A stretch of DNA of 7,013 nucleotides from NCBI GenBank assembly GCA_003487955.1, contig DNNJ01000082.1, positions 1 to 7,013 of the forward strand, given 5' to 3'. Positions within the stretch are counted from its first letter, which is position 1; every line of letters starts with the position of its first letter. This document shows positions 5,947-7,013 of this stretch, one piece after another. Origin of the DNA: Clostridiales bacterium. Its GTDB lineage: Bacteria > Bacillota > Clostridia > Tissierellales > Sedimentibacteraceae. The position numbers and the translations under genes were made by a program. The notes under the pieces were generated by a model. The model ran no database searches, was not told the origin of the DNA, and saw nothing but the letters and a program-made list of their open reading frames with translations.

Positions 5947-6031
5947 ATTCTCACCTCCTCAAAATAGTATTTTTAATATTTCCTTTCTTTTGCCCCCCTT
6001 TTTATTAAGTGTTGTAAATTATTTGCTATTA
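5947..6031 (-). promoter_or_regulatory. spacer upstream of the precursors with ideal Shine-Dalgarno
   Basis: This 85-base AT-rich spacer separates the 97-residue protein gene from precursor A. AGGAGGTGA (5951-5959) is a nine-base perfect match to the 16S rRNA tail, and its GGAGG lies seven bases from the ATG, predicting very strong translation. A TTTACA element occurs on the minus strand just after the upstream gene, but I found no well-spaced -10 partner and do not call a promoter. No hairpin terminator is visible, so read-through from the upstream genes is plausible. Confidence 0.6.
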
Positions 6032-6325
6032 TTATCCAAGCAAATATAAATTGCCTTCTGAAAAATCGATCTGATAATAAGCCATTTTATCTTGATCAAG
6101 ATTATAAACTTTAATAATATTTGCCCACCATTGATCATATTTTTTTTGAGTAGAAGATAAATCTTCAAGTACTTTTTCATACAAATAGCTGTTTTCATTA
6201 AACAGTTCATTATTGGTCGATAAAGTCAAGCTTAATGATCTTAATGAATTCATTCTCTCGAAAAGTTTTTCAATTTCATTTTTTTGGGGCTCATTTACCT
6301 GAACTATAAATTTTTTTATTTCCAT
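6032..6325 (-). CDS. CXXX-repeat peptide modification system protein (97 aa)
   Basis: This small, soluble, mostly helical protein has no signal peptide or membrane segment. Its sequence pattern resembles the family described as CXXX repeat peptide modification system proteins, found beside CXXX radical SAM maturases: a helical KNEIEKLFERMNSLRSL region (about 15-31), EKVLEDLSSTQKKYDQWW (50-67), and an end YYQIDFSEGNLYLLG (83-97). This assignment is from memory of the family and was not checked by search. It starts 15 bases after the maturase stop, with AAAGGAG beginning inside the maturase stop codon, so the two are almost certainly translationally linked. The reading frame ends in three consecutive stops (TAA TAA TAG). 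A plausible job is binding precursor leaders or assisting the maturase, but no catalytic motif is visible. Confidence 0.72.
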   Translation of the reverse strand: MEIKKFIVQVNEPQKNEIEKLFERMNSLRSLSLTLSTNNELFNENSYLYEKVLEDLSSTQKKYDQWWANIIKVYNLDQDKMAYYQIDFSEGNLYLLG

Positions 6326-6340
6326 AGTATCAGACTCCTT

Positions 6341-7013
6341 TTAGCAATTTCGCAAAGTATAGGGATTAACATCCAGATCTTTAATTACTAATTCAACAGG
6401 ATCGGCATAATCAATGTCTTCAATATTAATCATGTTTGGAACATTAATTTTTTCTGCCTTTAGTTTTTCCAGTAGTAACAAACTCATTTTCCTTTCTAAA
6501 TGACTTATTTTACATTGCAATGAAGATGGTGTATTAAACTCATTTGTGAACTTTTTGTTTAAATAAATACATCTATTGCATTGAAATGAATCGCATTGTG
6601 AACAATATGCTGACTTATGCAATTTAAATATATCTTTATCAATTAATGTTATCCCTTCATCTAAAGAACCTATATCAGACTCAGGTTCATTAAAATAAAA
6701 GGCTGGACAAATATAAAATTTACCATTCGGTGCAACGGCAAAATTATAATTACCAAATTCGCAATTATCCATTCTATCCAAATATAGACGATCGGTTATT
6801 CTATTTATTTCCTTTGTTTTGCCATTTCTTTTATACTGAAGTATTATATCAACTACTCTTTTAAGTTGTCCTTCATAAAGATCCAAATCAAATGTTTTGT
6901 TAAATATCTTAAGATTAATATTTATTCTTGAACTATTAGTTAGCAATTTTTTTATTGACTCCGCAAGATTTATTATGTTATTTTCATTTACATCCCCCTG
7001 TGTCACAATAGTT
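6341..7013 (-). CDS. radical SAM/SPASM CXXX-repeat peptide maturase, C-terminal part (start outside window)
   Basis: This is the C-terminal section of an iron-sulfur enzyme expected to modify the neighbouring Cys-rich precursors with radical chemistry. The frame is open to the window edge. A GTG at 7006 exists, but it lies inside the barrel region with no N-terminal CxxxCxxC cluster motif after it, so the real start is beyond 7013. Counting from that GTG, the SPASM region shows C82, G95-x4-C100 (APNGKFYICPAF), C135-x2-C138, C143-x2-C146 (QCNRC) and C165 (NTPSSLQC), followed by SHLERK. This pattern of cysteines for auxiliary [4Fe-4S] clusters, and the CDSFQCNRCIYLN and NTPSSLQC blocks, recall the CXXX repeat peptide maturase family. 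The tail ends in an isolated cysteine (LRNC). Stop at 6341; the next gene follows after 15 bases. Confidence 0.85.
   Translation of the reverse strand, partial: TIVTQGDVNENNIINLAESIKKLLTNSSRININLKIFNKTFDLDLYEGQLKRVVDIILQYKRNGKTKEINRITDRLYLDRMDNCEFGNYNFAVAPNGKFYICPAFYFNEPESDIGSLDEGITLIDKDIFKLHKSAYCSQCDSFQCNRCIYLNKKFTNEFNTPSSLQCKISHLERKMSLLLLEKLKAEKINVPNMINIEDIDYADPVELVIKDLDVNPYTLRNC

Noticed and set aside
6019..6210. 63-residue minus-strand frame overlapping the modification protein
   Set aside because: It is an out-of-frame shadow of the 97-residue gene with no start signals of its own.

Overview
The window looks like part of an AT-rich Bacillota genome, most likely an anaerobic member of the Clostridia. 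The basis is the gene families, the strong AGGAGG-type ribosome binding sites and the low-GC coding. Every gene I can support lies on the minus strand, so the natural reading direction is from position 7013 down to position 1. No gene on the plus strand is convincing.

Region 1 (7013 to about 3683) is a ribosomally made, post-translationally modified peptide (RiPP) operon of the CXXX-repeat type. In transcription order it holds: (i) the C-terminal two-thirds or so of a radical SAM/SPASM CXXX-repeat peptide maturase, cut by the window edge; (ii) a 97-residue companion resembling the CXXX-repeat peptide modification system protein; (iii) two tandem cysteine-rich precursor peptides of 47 and 60 residues, with matching N-terminal leaders and the first cysteines at identical positions (20, 22, 25); and (iv) a 584-residue ABC exporter with fused membrane and ATPase domains and no built-in C39 leader peptidase. 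The 47-residue precursor is easy to miss. It is short, and a spurious extension of the second precursor overlaps it in another frame. A strong hairpin lies between the precursors and the exporter. The likely pathway is that precursors are made in quantity, modified on or around their cysteines by the radical SAM enzyme and its small partner, then exported by the ABC protein. The chemistry and the leader protease are not shown by this window.

Region 2 (about 3635 down to 1) is a nested mobile element. An IS256-family (Mutator-type) insertion sequence begins 47 bases after the exporter stop codon. Its transposase gene is interrupted by a 2433-base group II intron (608-3040) carrying its own reverse transcriptase/maturase. 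The intron ends can be placed to the base: a GTGCG 5' end, a canonical 34-nt domain V, a domain VI with a bulged branch-point adenosine, an AC 3' end, and a 7-base EBS1-IBS1 match. It sits exactly between two codons, just after the first catalytic aspartate motif (D-A-I-H). Splicing would rejoin the transposase in frame; without splicing, translation stops three codons into the intron. The maturase has a C-terminal HNH-like zinc domain that keeps its four cysteines but lacks the usual histidines.

The far ends of both the IS element (left) and the RiPP operon (right) lie outside the window.
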